From contig NZ_NESC01000007.1 in the NCBI RefSeq assembly GCF_003063575.1, forward strand, positions 1 through 64,000: DNA of 64,000 nt, written 5' to 3'. The first letter of the stretch is position 1. Each line of letters starts with the position of its first letter. Below the pieces are notes generated by a model, which saw only the letters and a program-made list of their open reading frames with translations, ran no database searches and was not told where the DNA came from. Made by a program: the position numbers and the translations under genes. Origin of the DNA: Limnohabitans sp. Jir72. Its GTDB lineage: Bacteria; Pseudomonadota; Gammaproteobacteria; Burkholderiales; Burkholderiaceae_C. Below are positions 1 to 9,900 of this stretch, piece by piece.

Positions 1-8
1 TGCTTTAC

Positions 9-560
9 TTATATACGCCTCAAGTATAAAGTCATAGAGAAAATTGCTTCAGTTTGACCATCGGAAATCAATTTCCTTTGAAAGGAAATATTATTCAATG
101 AAATACTTGGAATTTGATTAAGAATCATCAATGAGGCGTCAATAATTTGAGTATAGCGTCCTCGAATCGGCATGGTGATTTGATAAGCCTTCAAACGGCT
201 TTGAGGAAAATCAACGATACGATATTCAGCTTCAGATATTTTCAAACCTGACTGCAACAAGATATCATTGATTTGACCAAGAATGTCAGGAATGGTTTTT
301 TCAAGTGGAAAGCCAGCCTCAAATTCTGCCAATTGCTCAAGTGGATCAGATTGAGTGACAACATTAAGGACAGGCGGTTTGTCAGCCGTGACTTTCAGTT
401 GAGAAATTTTTAATTCCAATTGATTTTTATTCTCATACAATGGAATCACAAAAAACAAGACAAGCAGAATATTTAAAATCAGGAAAAGTGCAATCAGACG
501 CGCGCCATGACTGCTGCGCATCCACATCAATTTGAGATCAGAAATGATGATCTTATTCAT
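9..560 (-). CDS. PilO/GspM-like inner-membrane assembly protein
   Basis: This 183-residue protein has a short cytoplasmic head (MNKIIISDLKLMWMRSSHG), one membrane segment at about residues 22-42 (LIALFLILNILLVLFFVIPL) and then a periplasmic part that starts with a short coiled stretch. That is the layout of PilO, GspM and MshJ, which form the inner-membrane platform linking the cytoplasmic ATPase to the pseudopilus. The assignment rests on topology, size and position after a PilN-like gene, not on a sequence motif. The ATG at 560 is preferred over an upstream alternative start at 581. The start overlaps the end of the PilN-like gene by 8 bp, which suggests translational coupling. The operon continues beyond the left edge. 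Confidence 0.65.
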   Translation of the reverse strand: MNKIIISDLKLMWMRSSHGARLIALFLILNILLVLFFVIPLYENKNQLELKISQLKVTADKPPVLNVVTQSDPLEQLAEFEAGFPLEKTIPDILGQINDILLQSGLKISEAEYRIVDFPQSRLKAYQITMPIRGRYTQIIDASLMILNQIPSISLNNISFQRKLISDGQTEAIFSMTLYLRRI

Positions 561-1095
561 GTTTTGCACCGCTCCAGACAAGATCCAATGAAAATTGAAT
601 GGGGTTCTCAGGCGTCTTATCGTTGATCTTCTGACGGATCAAGTAAGCACCAGAAAAATTCTGATTTTTCCAGAAAGATTTTGTGTAGTCTTGCAAAGCA
701 TCTTGATCTCTCACTTCACCGCTTATCCTGACTTTGGATGCTGCTGCATCAGGGCTGATTTCCAGAACAGCCACATCCTTGAATTGAGAAAATTCAATGC
801 TTGAAAACAATTTATCCCAGGGCGTGTTCAACTGTTTTGATACACGTTCACCGATCTTCAAAGCCTCAGCAATTTGAGCTGGCTTGTCGTAAAACTCCAC
901 ATTTTTACGGCGTTCTTTGGCCGTCATCGAAGCCATGCTTTCAATTTTGGCCTCTGACAGCTTCACATTTTCAAGCAAGCCAAAACCATAAATACACGAA
1001 GATACTGTGAAGATCGAAAGAAAAGCCAAGACGACCCATTCCATGGTGTTCGTCTTCTTTTGCCCACGCAAAAAATCCAGTTGCAATGATTTCAT
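553..1095 (-). CDS. PilN-like (fimbrial assembly) inner-membrane protein
   Basis: The 180-residue product starts with a short basic cytoplasmic segment (MKSLQLDFLRGQKK), has one transmembrane helix at about residues 19-42 and a periplasmic domain ending in an alpha/beta fold typical of PilN or the C-terminal part of GspL. The N-terminal pattern of a hydrophobic xLDF motif followed by a membrane helix is characteristic of PilN, which uses its short tail to bind cytoplasmic PilM. Its neighbours are a PilM-like gene upstream (4 bp gap) and a PilO-like gene downstream (8 bp overlap). Sequence divergence from characterised proteins is high, so the family call is more secure than the exact system name. 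Confidence 0.65.
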   Translation of the reverse strand: MKSLQLDFLRGQKKTNTMEWVVLAFLSIFTVSSCIYGFGLLENVKLSEAKIESMASMTAKERRKNVEFYDKPAQIAEALKIGERVSKQLNTPWDKLFSSIEFSQFKDVAVLEISPDAAASKVRISGEVRDQDALQDYTKSFWKNQNFSGAYLIRQKINDKTPENPIQFSLDLVWSGAKHE

Positions 1096-1099
1096 GATT

Positions 1100-1891
1100 T
1101 CATTTAACAGTCAGATCATGACTCTTTTTGTGCATTATTAAATTCTCTGGCGTGAAGTAATGTACACTCGCCAATGAATGGCTGATCTTTAAATTATTAG
1201 AGCTTGTAAAAACCACCATCTTTGAACTGTCCTGCTCTACATGGCTCAGCAAGTTTTCACGCTGAAGTAATACATCAATATGTGCATTTAAATCTTCAGG
1301 ACAATACCTTTGATGCAAGCGCAAGAACTGGCCGTTCACAATTTCAAAATAAATGAACTGGCCTCCTTCTATCACGGCACAGCGTGTTTTATTTTCCGGT
1401 TTATTAAAAACTCTGTTGAACAGAACCATCAGGTATGGCTGAACCGAATCAAGTCCAAATCCATGACGCTTGCAACTGTCCTTAAGAGAAGAAATTAATT
1501 TTTCAGGAATTGCACTCGAAAAAATCGAGCGAGAATTCAAACCGGTATCCCAACTGAACTCCAAAGTACTTGCAAGTTGATCAAACACTTGACGGTATTT
1601 GTATTCAACATACACACGCTCTTCTTCAAAGGACTTGATTTCTGACTGTGATTCAAGCAACAAATACTGAACAAAAACATTCGACACCACCACTGTCAAT
1701 CTGGCTGCTCGAGAATGTTTCTCTTTGTATTGGTCCAAGGCTCGATCAATGCTTTTCAGCGCATCATTTTGATCAAAGGGCATGACCAGCACACATGAAT
1801 TTTCTTGTGTTTTTTTGCGGCTCGACTTGATGAAAGTCATGCTGTCAATCGACAGCCAAACCGTGACCTTTTCAGGAAACAAATGTGACAC
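1100..1891 (-). CDS. PilM/GspL-cytoplasmic-like (MshI-like) protein, divergent
   Basis: The gene encodes about 263 residues with no signal peptide or membrane helix, as expected for PilM, MshI or the cytoplasmic part of GspL, the actin-fold adaptor linking the secretion ATPase to the PilN/PilO platform. The call comes from its position between gspE and pilN and its size; I do not see a clean PilM signature. The open frame runs up to 2011, but I chose the GTG at 1891. It is preceded by a good ribosome site (GGGAGAG, about 7 bases away), and the start lies inside the last codons of gspE (20 bp overlap). The ATG at 1840 is a weaker alternative. GC content is low, as in its neighbours. Confidence 0.55.
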   Translation of the reverse strand: MSHLFPEKVTVWLSIDSMTFIKSSRKKTQENSCVLVMPFDQNDALKSIDRALDQYKEKHSRAARLTVVVSNVFVQYLLLESQSEIKSFEEERVYVEYKYRQVFDQLASTLEFSWDTGLNSRSIFSSAIPEKLISSLKDSCKRHGFGLDSVQPYLMVLFNRVFNKPENKTRCAVIEGGQFIYFEIVNGQFLRLHQRYCPEDLNAHIDVLLQRENLLSHVEQDSSKMVVFTSSNNLKISHSLASVHYFTPENLIMHKKSHDLTVK

Positions 1892-3542
1892 GATTGATCT
1901 CTCCCAGTGTCGTTTGTCCGGTGCGGACCAGCGCAAGCGCCGCCTCGCGCAGAAAAACGGTGCCATTATTTCGGGCCAAATCACGAATTTGCCTCGATGG
2001 CGAACGTGCAATGATCATCTCGCGGATCTCATCGGTCAGAATCATGATTTCAGACACCGCTTTGCGCCCTTTGAAACCTGTTCCCCTGCAATGCCCACAG
2101 CCTCTGCCAACAAAAAATGAGAAATCTGAAACGTTCAGAGGATCAAGACCGGAAGCCGTCAATGTTTCATCATCAGGCCGATGGGCTTGTTTGCAGTGGG
2201 GGCAAATGATACGCACCAACCTTTGCGCCATGATGCAATTGACGGCAGATACAAAACTGTAAAGATCAATGCCCATGTGCATGAATCGACCAATCACATC
2301 CAATACATTGTTGGCATGCACTGTGGTCAAAACAAGGTGTCCAGTCAACGCTGATTGAATCGCAATTTGGGCCGTTTCCGGATCACGAATTTCACCCACC
2401 ATGATTTTGTCTGGATCATGACGCAAGATCGAGCGCAAACCTCTCGCGAAAGTCAAACCTTTTCGCTCATTGACAGGGATTTGCAAAATACCTGGCAGTT
2501 GATATTCAACAGGATCTTCAATCGTGATGATTTTGTCTTGGCCTGTATTGATTTCTGATATCGCGGCATACAGTGTGGTAGTTTTGCCGCTACCCGTAGG
2601 TCCAGTCACCAACAACATGCCGTAAGGCTCTTTGGACATTTTCCTCATCACAGAAATGGACTGATCATCAAAGCCCAATGTGGTGAAGTTCAGGCCACCG
2701 CCCTCTTCTGAAAGGTTTTTCTTGTCCAGAATTCGAAGTACGGCATCTTCACCATGGATACTGGGCATGATCGAGACACGCAGGTCAATTTCTCGACCGC
2801 GCATAGAAACACGCATACGACCATCTTGCGGCGTTCGTGTTTCACTGATATCCAGCTCAGATACCACTTTAATCCTCGATATGATTTGTTCAGCAATATG
2901 AACACCTTGCACCGAACTCACAGGTATCAAAACACCGTCAATGCGGTATTTGATGGTCAAACCGCTGCCGGTACATTCAAGGTGAATATCGCTGGTGCCC
3001 TGTTTCAATGCATCGTAAAGCGTAGAGTGGACCAACTTGACCACTGGACTCGTGTCTTCACTGATGGAGAGAATCGACAATTCCTCTACCTTGCTGCCTG
3101 CATCCTGATTTGACGTTTCGTTGTCAAAATCTGCATCCAATGCGCGCATGCTCTCTTCATGCAAAGCCAAGAATGCAGCAATATCTGCAGGATGCGCCAG
3201 ATACCAGGCAACCGCATGACCCGCAATCGATTCCAACCTGCGCTGTACTTGTTCGTTGAACGGATCAGAAATCAATGCAATCAAGCCTTGACCATTCTTT
3301 TCTCTGAACAGCAAAGCGGCCAATTGGCTAGCGGTTGGATAATCCAGCAAATCGAACGCCGGATCCATCAAATTCATATTCGAGTTATCCATGACTGGAT
3401 AATCAAATAAAAGTGCCAGATCTTGTAAGGCCTGGTAGGAATCCTTCTTCATCGAATCGGCCATGATTTCGATGATCGGACGCCCGGATTGCTGGGCAGC
3501 ATTCCGTGCTTGTCGAATTTCAAGGGATGTCAATACAGTCAT
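1872..3542 (-). CDS. gspE: GspE/PilB-family secretion ATPase
   Basis: This is the hexameric cytoplasmic ATPase that powers pseudopilus or pilus polymerisation. Visible motifs are Walker A GPTGSGKTTT at about residue 314, the Asp box and Walker B region (ITIEDPVEYQL, GEIRDPETA), the His box (TGHLVLTTVHAN) and two CxxC zinc pairs (ICPHC and CGHC) near the C-terminus, typical of GspE/PulE. Residues 1-130 form the N-terminal MshEN/T2SSE-N-like region. The open frame extends to a TTG at 3578; the ATG at 3542 is preferred because it follows the gspF stop by 16 bp. It belongs to one operon with gspG, gspF and pilMNO-like genes. Confidence 0.93.
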   Translation of the reverse strand: MTVLTSLEIRQARNAAQQSGRPIIEIMADSMKKDSYQALQDLALLFDYPVMDNSNMNLMDPAFDLLDYPTASQLAALLFREKNGQGLIALISDPFNEQVQRRLESIAGHAVAWYLAHPADIAAFLALHEESMRALDADFDNETSNQDAGSKVEELSILSISEDTSPVVKLVHSTLYDALKQGTSDIHLECTGSGLTIKYRIDGVLIPVSSVQGVHIAEQIISRIKVVSELDISETRTPQDGRMRVSMRGREIDLRVSIMPSIHGEDAVLRILDKKNLSEEGGGLNFTTLGFDDQSISVMRKMSKEPYGMLLVTGPTGSGKTTTLYAAISEINTGQDKIITIEDPVEYQLPGILQIPVNERKGLTFARGLRSILRHDPDKIMVGEIRDPETAQIAIQSALTGHLVLTTVHANNVLDVIGRFMHMGIDLYSFVSAVNCIMAQRLVRIICPHCKQAHRPDDETLTASGLDPLNVSDFSFFVGRGCGHCRGTGFKGRKAVSEIMILTDEIREMIIARSPSRQIRDLARNNGTVFLREAALALVRTGQTTLGEINRVTFVS

Positions 3543-3558
3543 TTGATGCACATCAGGT

Positions 3559-4749
3559 TCATTGCAGGTTGCCTGCAATATCGAAAATCGGGAAATACAT
3601 CACAACAACAATGCCGCCGATGACAATGCCAATCACGGCCATCAACAAGGGTTCAAACAGTCTGGTGAACCAATCAAGCCAACGCGAGACATCTTCATCG
3701 TAAAAGTCCGCAATGTGTTCTGTGAGCTCATCCAGGTTGCCTGTCTTCTCACCCACACGCAATAATTTGTAGCCTACGGGTGTTGTCAATCCGGCATCCT
3801 GCATCGATACAGAAACCGATTTACCCTCAGAAATGGCTTGCCGGGCTTTGCGCTCGCTGTGCAACATATCGGTCTTCAAAATACCTTCCAGCAAAACCAT
3901 GGCCGGAACAATATTGATACCTGCTTTCAGCAAAATACTGATCGTTCTGTAAAACAAGGCCAATTGGTGCACACGAACCTGCTCACCCACCATGGGAATT
4001 TTGCTGAACAACTGCAATATCGACGACAGAAAGCCATGCTTTCTCATTTGGCGAACCATCAAGATCACAAGTCCTGTGAAAAAGGTCAAAAACAAAGCTG
4101 AATTCTCGCCAAGCCATGCGCCCCATTCCATCAACATTCTGGAAAAGAAAGGCAGATCTCGTCCCATGTCCTGGTAGATTTCACTGAACTTTGGCACGAC
4201 ATAAAACATCAAGAAAGAAAATACCAGAAAGCCCGAGATCATCAAAATAGCCGGATAAATGGAAGTATTGATGACTTTTTTGCGCAGGGTATCGATTTTT
4301 TCCTGATATTTGATGTATTCACTGATGGTGTCCGTGATACTGCCTGTCTTCTCACTCGCACGGATCAATTCGACATAAAGTTTAGGGAAATGATCCGGGT
4401 AGGACTCCAAGGCTTTAGACAATGTCCGGCCCTCATACAGCGTATTGAGAATGTCCTTGAGCATGCGCTTGGTGTCCTGAGAAGACTTCTCGTCGATCAA
4501 GGTCTCCAGAGACTCCACTTGGCTCATGCCTGCATTCAACAAGGCGAGTAACTCCTTGCTGAATACAGACAGCATGAAATTCTGTGACAGTTTGAATTCA
4601 GGCCACTTGAAGGCGCGCGACACCTGAATGGACAACACCTTAAAGCCGTCACGCTGGGCCAGCTCCTGCGCTTGTTCGCGTGTTGTCGCCACCACATCAA
4701 CAAACGTGATTTGGCCTTGGTGATTGATCACTTTGACATTGAAGTTCAT
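3559..4749 (-). CDS. gspF: GspF/PilC-family inner-membrane platform protein
   Basis: The 396-residue polytopic protein has two repeated T2SSF domains: residues about 60-185 (containing FSKELLALLNAGM) and about 260-390 (LFYRTISILLKAG). Each is followed by membrane segments (YPAILMISGFLVFSFLMFYVV; LLMAVIGIVIGGIVVVMYFPI). It is the inner-membrane platform contacted by the GspE ATPase. Length matches the family norm of about 400. The N-terminal 50 residues form the small beta domain common in T2SS-type GspF. It is followed 16 bp downstream by gspE and preceded by an unknown secreted protein gene, all on the same strand. Confidence 0.93.
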   Translation of the reverse strand: MNFNVKVINHQGQITFVDVVATTREQAQELAQRDGFKVLSIQVSRAFKWPEFKLSQNFMLSVFSKELLALLNAGMSQVESLETLIDEKSSQDTKRMLKDILNTLYEGRTLSKALESYPDHFPKLYVELIRASEKTGSITDTISEYIKYQEKIDTLRKKVINTSIYPAILMISGFLVFSFLMFYVVPKFSEIYQDMGRDLPFFSRMLMEWGAWLGENSALFLTFFTGLVILMVRQMRKHGFLSSILQLFSKIPMVGEQVRVHQLALFYRTISILLKAGINIVPAMVLLEGILKTDMLHSERKARQAISEGKSVSVSMQDAGLTTPVGYKLLRVGEKTGNLDELTEHIADFYDEDVSRWLDWFTRLFEPLLMAVIGIVIGGIVVVMYFPIFDIAGNLQ

Positions 4750-4788
4750 GTCAGATCGATTGAATCGATGTGGTCTTTAAATCGCGGT

Positions 4789-5796
4789 TTATTTTTTAGG
4801 AGATTCAGCTTGTTTGATTTTCTTGACCGCAGCCAAACTGGATTTGCTCAAATCAGAAAAAAGAGAGTTTTTAGCACCATGCACTGAAAGTCGGAACACG
4901 AAACGTGGACGTTTGCCCTCACATTCACCTGAGCGATTGATGGAAACGATGTAAGAATCAAATTTCCATTGATGTGCCATGGGTGGATTGTTGGCGCCGC
5001 TTGGTTTATTTTTTTCCGATTCTTTGATCTGATCGAGCAGTTTGATTTCATCACGAAGCAACTTCACTGCAGCGATTTCCTCGGCTGTTTTAGCCAGGGT
5101 CTCTTGTTTGTCAGCCAATTTGGTCGCTTCGGCCATTTTCAATTCATATTGCTGAGCGCGAAATTGTCCCTCAGAGATGGTCTCGGTCGGTTGCCCATAT
5201 TCAGACAACAATGCGGCGTAGAACGGCCCATCGGTGTTCAGCGACTCTTCTGCAGCAGCGCAGTAAGTCCGCCTGATCCATGAAAGATAAGCCCTCTTGC
5301 TGGCCGGGACAAACGTCGAGATTTCAAAAGCAATCTTGTCATCGGGTGCCACTGCGATTTCTTCGGTGATCCAACCCACACCCCCGCCCTGTTTCAGCAT
5401 TTTGACGTGTTTTTGATTCAGCTCGGACTCCCACTCTTTGAGTTTCCCGTCCGAAATCGCTTGCTTTTGTGCGTCTTGCAAGCGCTTTTGATCGGCTGTC
5501 ATCGCTGTCAAAATGGTGCGCATGGCTTGCATGCGAATGTCAGCAGGCATCAAACAAATATCCCCAAGGCGCAAACCTTTCATGCCGTGCTTGGATGCGG
5601 TCTTGTTATCGATGGCCGCAGCACTGCAATCGGGTGCTGTCATGATCGACTTCCAGTTTTCAAAAAACTTGAAAACAACTTGTGAGGAGGTCTGAGGATT
5701 GTAAAAACCAGCACTGACCGGGTCCCAAGCAGTGGCAGCCACACCTGCTTGGGCAGCGAGTGACAACAAAGCAGCATTGATAATTTTCTTAGACAT
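4789..5796 (-). CDS. Unknown exported protein in the secretion cluster
   Basis: The 335-residue product begins with a clear Sec signal peptide (MSKKIINAALLSLAAQAGVAATA), so it acts in the periplasm or beyond. The mature part has scattered cysteines (APDCSA, DICLMP, TYCAAA, GECEGK) that could pair into disulphides, and a charged, probably coiled-coil stretch at about residues 215-270 rich in K, E, A and Q. I do not recognise a family. It sits between a lytic transglycosylase and gspF in the same operon, so a periplasmic accessory role in the secretion or pilus machine is possible, but that is context only. There is no lipobox and no prepilin motif. Confidence 0.75.
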   Translation of the reverse strand: MSKKIINAALLSLAAQAGVAATAWDPVSAGFYNPQTSSQVVFKFFENWKSIMTAPDCSAAAIDNKTASKHGMKGLRLGDICLMPADIRMQAMRTILTAMTADQKRLQDAQKQAISDGKLKEWESELNQKHVKMLKQGGGVGWITEEIAVAPDDKIAFEISTFVPASKRAYLSWIRRTYCAAAEESLNTDGPFYAALLSEYGQPTETISEGQFRAQQYELKMAEATKLADKQETLAKTAEEIAAVKLLRDEIKLLDQIKESEKNKPSGANNPPMAHQWKFDSYIVSINRSGECEGKRPRFVFRLSVHGAKNSLFSDLSKSSLAAVKKIKQAESPKK

Positions 5797-5841
5797 TTTG
5801 AAAAGAATTCTTTGAGATCAGTTAATTTTGAAAAATGAGTA

Positions 5842-6471
5842 TCATTGAATCAATGATTTGCGATATTGCTCATATAAAACAGATACTTTTTTAACATAAT
5901 TTTCTGTTTCTTTATATGGCGGAATTTGATAACCATACTTGATCACGGCGTTTTCACCAGCGTTGTAGGCAGCCACAGCCAGCTTCACGTTTTGGTTGAA
6001 AATAGCCAGCAAATAAGCCAAATAACGTGCACCGCCCATCAGATTTTCAGCCGGGTCGCGACGATTGGACACACCATAACGTCGAGCCGTTTCAGGCATC
6101 AATTGCATCAAACCCAAAGCACCTTTGGATGACATGGCGTTCTGGTCGTAATCAGACTCCACAGAAATGACGGCATGCAACAGCTCTGGCTGAACACCTG
6201 ACTGATGGCTGGCGGCAGCCACAAGGCCTTCCAATTCTTTTCTTCGAACGCCACGGCTCAAAAACATTTTCGACTGATTCAATTTCGTCTCGTTGCCTGA
6301 CACCAGTTCTGCCGGTGACTTCAACAACAACTCGTAATCGTTTGACAAGGGACGATCGGTCAAATGGATAACCCCCGTCGATACATCGTTGTACGCATAG
6401 GAATCAGCCCATGCTGTTGGCACAAGCATCAGCACGTCAACCATTAAAAATAAGGCAAATCGCAAATACAT
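5842..6471 (-). CDS. Lytic transglycosylase (SLT family)
   Basis: This 209-residue exported enzyme cleaves peptidoglycan between MurNAc and GlcNAc with anhydro product formation. Signal peptide: MYLRFALFLMVDVLMLVPTAWA. The SLT domain occupies about residues 90-205, with the catalytic glutamate in ISVESDYDQNA, the GLMQLMPETA motif and AVAAYNAGENAV. A short DUF4124-like stretch (SYAYNDVSTGVIHLTDRP) precedes it. The open frame continues upstream into gspG, but the ATG at 6471 gives the signal peptide directly. Its location between gspG and gspF suggests that it opens the wall for the assembling machine, as such enzymes do for other trans-envelope systems. Confidence 0.9.
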   Translation of the reverse strand: MYLRFALFLMVDVLMLVPTAWADSYAYNDVSTGVIHLTDRPLSNDYELLLKSPAELVSGNETKLNQSKMFLSRGVRRKELEGLVAAASHQSGVQPELLHAVISVESDYDQNAMSSKGALGLMQLMPETARRYGVSNRRDPAENLMGGARYLAYLLAIFNQNVKLAVAAYNAGENAVIKYGYQIPPYKETENYVKKVSVLYEQYRKSLIQ

Positions 6472-6493
6472 CTCTTGGCAAATCCGCGGTGAA

Positions 6494-6928
6494 TCACCAA
6501 TTGCTGACGTCAGCAGCATCTCCCTGACCCCCAGGTTGTCCGTCTTTTCCAAGGCTGGACAAATCAATTTCGCCATGTTCCCCTGGCATTTTGTAAAGAT
6601 AAGGACGACCCCAAGGGTCCATAGGGACAGCTCTCTTCAAATAAGGTCCCGCCCAATTCACTTCATTGGCAGGGCGTTCATTCAACACGGCCAATCCCTG
6701 ATCGCTGGAAGGGTAATGCCCCGTATCTATGCGGTATTGATCCAAAGCCTTTTCCAGAGCGTCAATTTGCGCTCGGGCTGCTTTGGTTTCTGATTTTCCA
6801 ATTTGAGAAAAATAGCGTGGTCCAACATAACCGACCAGCAAACCAATGATGACCATCACCACCAACAGCTCAAGCAAAGTAAAGCCACGGTGACGAGATC
6901 GGTTACTTTTTAAATTGCGTTTGATCAT
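6494..6928 (-). CDS. gspG: Type II secretion major pseudopilin GspG
   Basis: The 144-residue prepilin carries a basic leader ending in the prepilin cleavage motif RHRG/FTLLELLVVMVIIGLL, with Glu at position 5 of the mature protein. This is followed by the GspG signature (AQIDALEKALDQYRIDTGHYPSSDQGL, PMDPWGRPYLYKMPGEHGEID and LGKDGQPGG), which includes the calcium-binding loop region. Its full family length and end (DAADVSNW) look intact. It is the first gene of the minus-strand cluster and lies downstream of a strong terminator that closes the multicopper oxidase gene, so it probably has its own promoter. The presence of a true GspG points to a T2SS-type machine, while PilM/N/O-like genes resemble type IV pili. 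Confidence 0.95.
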   Translation of the reverse strand: MIKRNLKSNRSRHRGFTLLELLVVMVIIGLLVGYVGPRYFSQIGKSETKAARAQIDALEKALDQYRIDTGHYPSSDQGLAVLNERPANEVNWAGPYLKRAVPMDPWGRPYLYKMPGEHGEIDLSSLGKDGQPGGQGDAADVSNW

Positions 6929-6944
6929 GGTATTTATCAAGGGC

Positions 6945-6983
6945 TAAAAATAATGCCGCCTTCAGAAGATCTGAAGGCGGCAT
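6945..6983 (-). terminator. Rho-independent terminator after the multicopper oxidase
   Basis: A perfect 13-bp stem (6953-6965 with 6971-6983) around a 5-base loop is followed on the minus strand by a T-rich run (ATTATTTTT). It lies 16 bp past the oxidase stop codon and separates that gene from gspG. Confidence 0.9.
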
Positions 6984-6998
6984 ATCAGGCTGGTTTAC

Positions 6999-9900
6999 TT
7001 ATTTAGAAGTTCCAGAGATCGTCAGCGTTTGCTTGGAGTTGGCAACGCCGCCGCTGTTGTCGGTCACCGTCAAGGTGCCTGTGTAAGCGGTTTTGGCTGC
7101 CGTTGGCGCAAACTGCACAGTCACGGTACAGCTTGCAGCAACTGCCAAGGTCGCACCGCATGTTTTAGCAAGAACGGTGTAGGCACCGGCTGCAGGAGCG
7201 GTCGCGATGCTGGCAATCGTCAGAGCAGCTGCGCCGCTGTTGGTCAAGGTGGCGACCAGTGTTGATTTGGCGCCCGAAGCCACCACACCCGCACCGAAGT
7301 TCAAAGTACCCACCAAACCAGCCATTGGCACTGGCGCTGCAGAAGTGCCGGTGTATGCCATGGTTTGTGTTGTACCTGGAGTGCCACCGTTGTCATCGGT
7401 CACCACCAAGTTGGCTTTGTCCGTAGACAAACCGACCGTAGGCTTATACGACACCGTGATCGGGCAAGAAGCGCCCGCAGCCAGTGGTGAAACGCAGGTG
7501 TTGGCTTGCGTCAAGACACCATTGGTACCCGATGCATAGTTCATGGCAATGGAGGTGAATGCCAAAGGAACCACACCGGTGTTGGTCAGGGTAGCCGTTG
7601 TTGTGGTCGTCGAGTTCACAGCAGCTGGGCCGAATGTCGCAGCAGCGGTTGTCAACTGCGCTTGTGGCACAGCAACAACACCGCTCAATGCAATCAACTG
7701 GACCGTGTTGGCGTTACCGCCGGTGTCCGTGGTGAACTGCAAGTTTTGAGCATAAGTGCCCACCGCGTTGGTGTTCAAACTCACGGTGAAGGAACAAGAG
7801 GCGTTTTGAGCCAATGCACAAACAGAGCCCGACACAGAGAATGGCGCAGCAGTTGTCGGCACAGCCACATTCAGTGTTGTATTGGCACCACCGTTGTTGG
7901 TCACAGTGACCAATTGAGTGGCCGCAACCGCACCCAGCCTGTTGTTACCAAAGTTCACTGCCGAGACAGAGAAGCTGGCGTTAGACACCACAGCACCCAC
8001 ACCGGTCAAGGACACGGTTTGAGGACCGGCTGCACTTGCAATGGTCAAGGTGCCAGCTCGGGTGCCAGCAGAAGCAGGCTTGAGTGTCACATAGATGTTA
8101 CAAGCTGCACCTGCTGCGAGTGTGGCTGGTGCCACAGGACAGGTGCCAGCACCTGCCACCACAGCGTAGTCAGCCAAGCTCGAAGTGATCGCGATGTTGC
8201 CCAGTGGCGCACCACCGGAGTTGGTCAGTGTCACCACCTGTGCAGGCGATGTGCCGTTGATGCTCACGGTACCAAAGTTCAGGGCAGTGGTCGACAGCGT
8301 GACCGCTGGGGCCAGACCTGCACCGGTCAAGGACACATTTTGCTGGGTACCTGCACGGCCCATGCTGTTGTCGGTCACCGTCAAAGTACCGGTGATAGCA
8401 CCTGATGTGGACGGTTTGAAAAGCACACTGATCGTGCAACTTGCACCCGAAGCCAAATTACCGGACGTTGGGCAGGAGCCGCCTGTACCAGGAGCTGGTG
8501 TTGGGTTGCGCTGGAAGTCGTTTTGAGCACCCGTGTTGGACGTGAAGCTGATGGCGCTGATGGCCAATGGCATCACACCCGAGTTGGTCAGCGTGACCGT
8601 CTGCGCCGCGCTGGTCGAACCCACTGCCGCTGCCGCAAAGGTCAGCGACTGAGGATTCAGACCCCCTGTTGGCATCTCCGGATAGAACACGATGGGGCGC
8701 ATCATGTCGTTCTCTTCGTGACCCAGCAAGTGGCAGTGCCACACGTATTCCCAGCCGAAGCTGTTGACCACGTTGGTCGTTTGCGCCACTGCGGCCACAC
8801 CCGGTGGCGGTGCCACGGGGCTGAAGATACCCGTCGAGCCCGCTGGCACTGTCGGATCCAGCAAACGCAAGCTGTTAGGAATCGTGAATGGCAATGCCAT
8901 GTCCGTTGCCGAGGGCTTGAGCGCCACAATGATGTCTTCAAACGGATTGGTACGGACTGTTTCTTTCCAACCAAATTCGTCTGCAAATGGCGGCTTGATC
9001 ACGCCTGTCCAGTCCACACGGTTGATCAGCTGCACATCGAACAAGTGAAAGTGGATCGCGTGCGAGTCCACACCAATGTGCATGATGCGCCACAGGTACG
9101 TCGTGTTGCCCGTCAACACCTCTGTCGGTGGGTCCACGTAGTACGCCACACCCACCACAGGGCCTGCGCCCATGACAGGGGTCAGCGGGTTGGGCGTAGA
9201 GCCCAGCATCGCGTCCATGCGGCCGTATTCACGGTCAAAACCTTCAATCAGGTTCTTGCCGTCCAGCACCAAGGCACCGGTCAGCGTGGTCACAGCAGTC
9301 GCACCCGTTCCAGGGTTGCCTTTGCCAGCCACCAAGGTCACCAAAGGTGCGCTCAGGCAATTGATGGTGCCAGCATTAGCGCCCAGTGTGATCGAGCCGA
9401 CCGAGCCGGTGATCACGTTGGAGGTGGCTGTGGCACCCGTGCCGCCGCCGCCCGTGATGGTCACGGTCGGTGCCAACAAGTAGCCCGAACCCGGGTTGGT
9501 CACATACACGCCGGTGACGATGCCGCCGGTCACTGTGGCCACGGCTGTGGCACCCGCACCGCCACCGCCCACTGCGGGGGTGATGGTGACTGTGGGGATC
9601 GTTGTGTAGCCTGTACCGCCGGTCACCAAGTTCACGCCCGTCAGGCCGTCCAGCGATGCGGTGGCCGTTGGGAATGCTGGCTTGAGGTTGGCATCCACGC
9701 AAGCGCCGCCAGACAATTTGACTGTCGGTGCTTTGTTGTAGCTTTGGCCTGGCGCGGTCACAACCACGCGATTGACCGTCTGTTTTGTGCCCGAGATGTT
9801 CAGCGACTCGTCCATCACGTTGGCGTAAACGTTGGTCACTGCAGTGTTGGGCACAACGCCCAGCGCGTTCGGGTAGAAGGTCTGCGGCACATGCGGTGGC

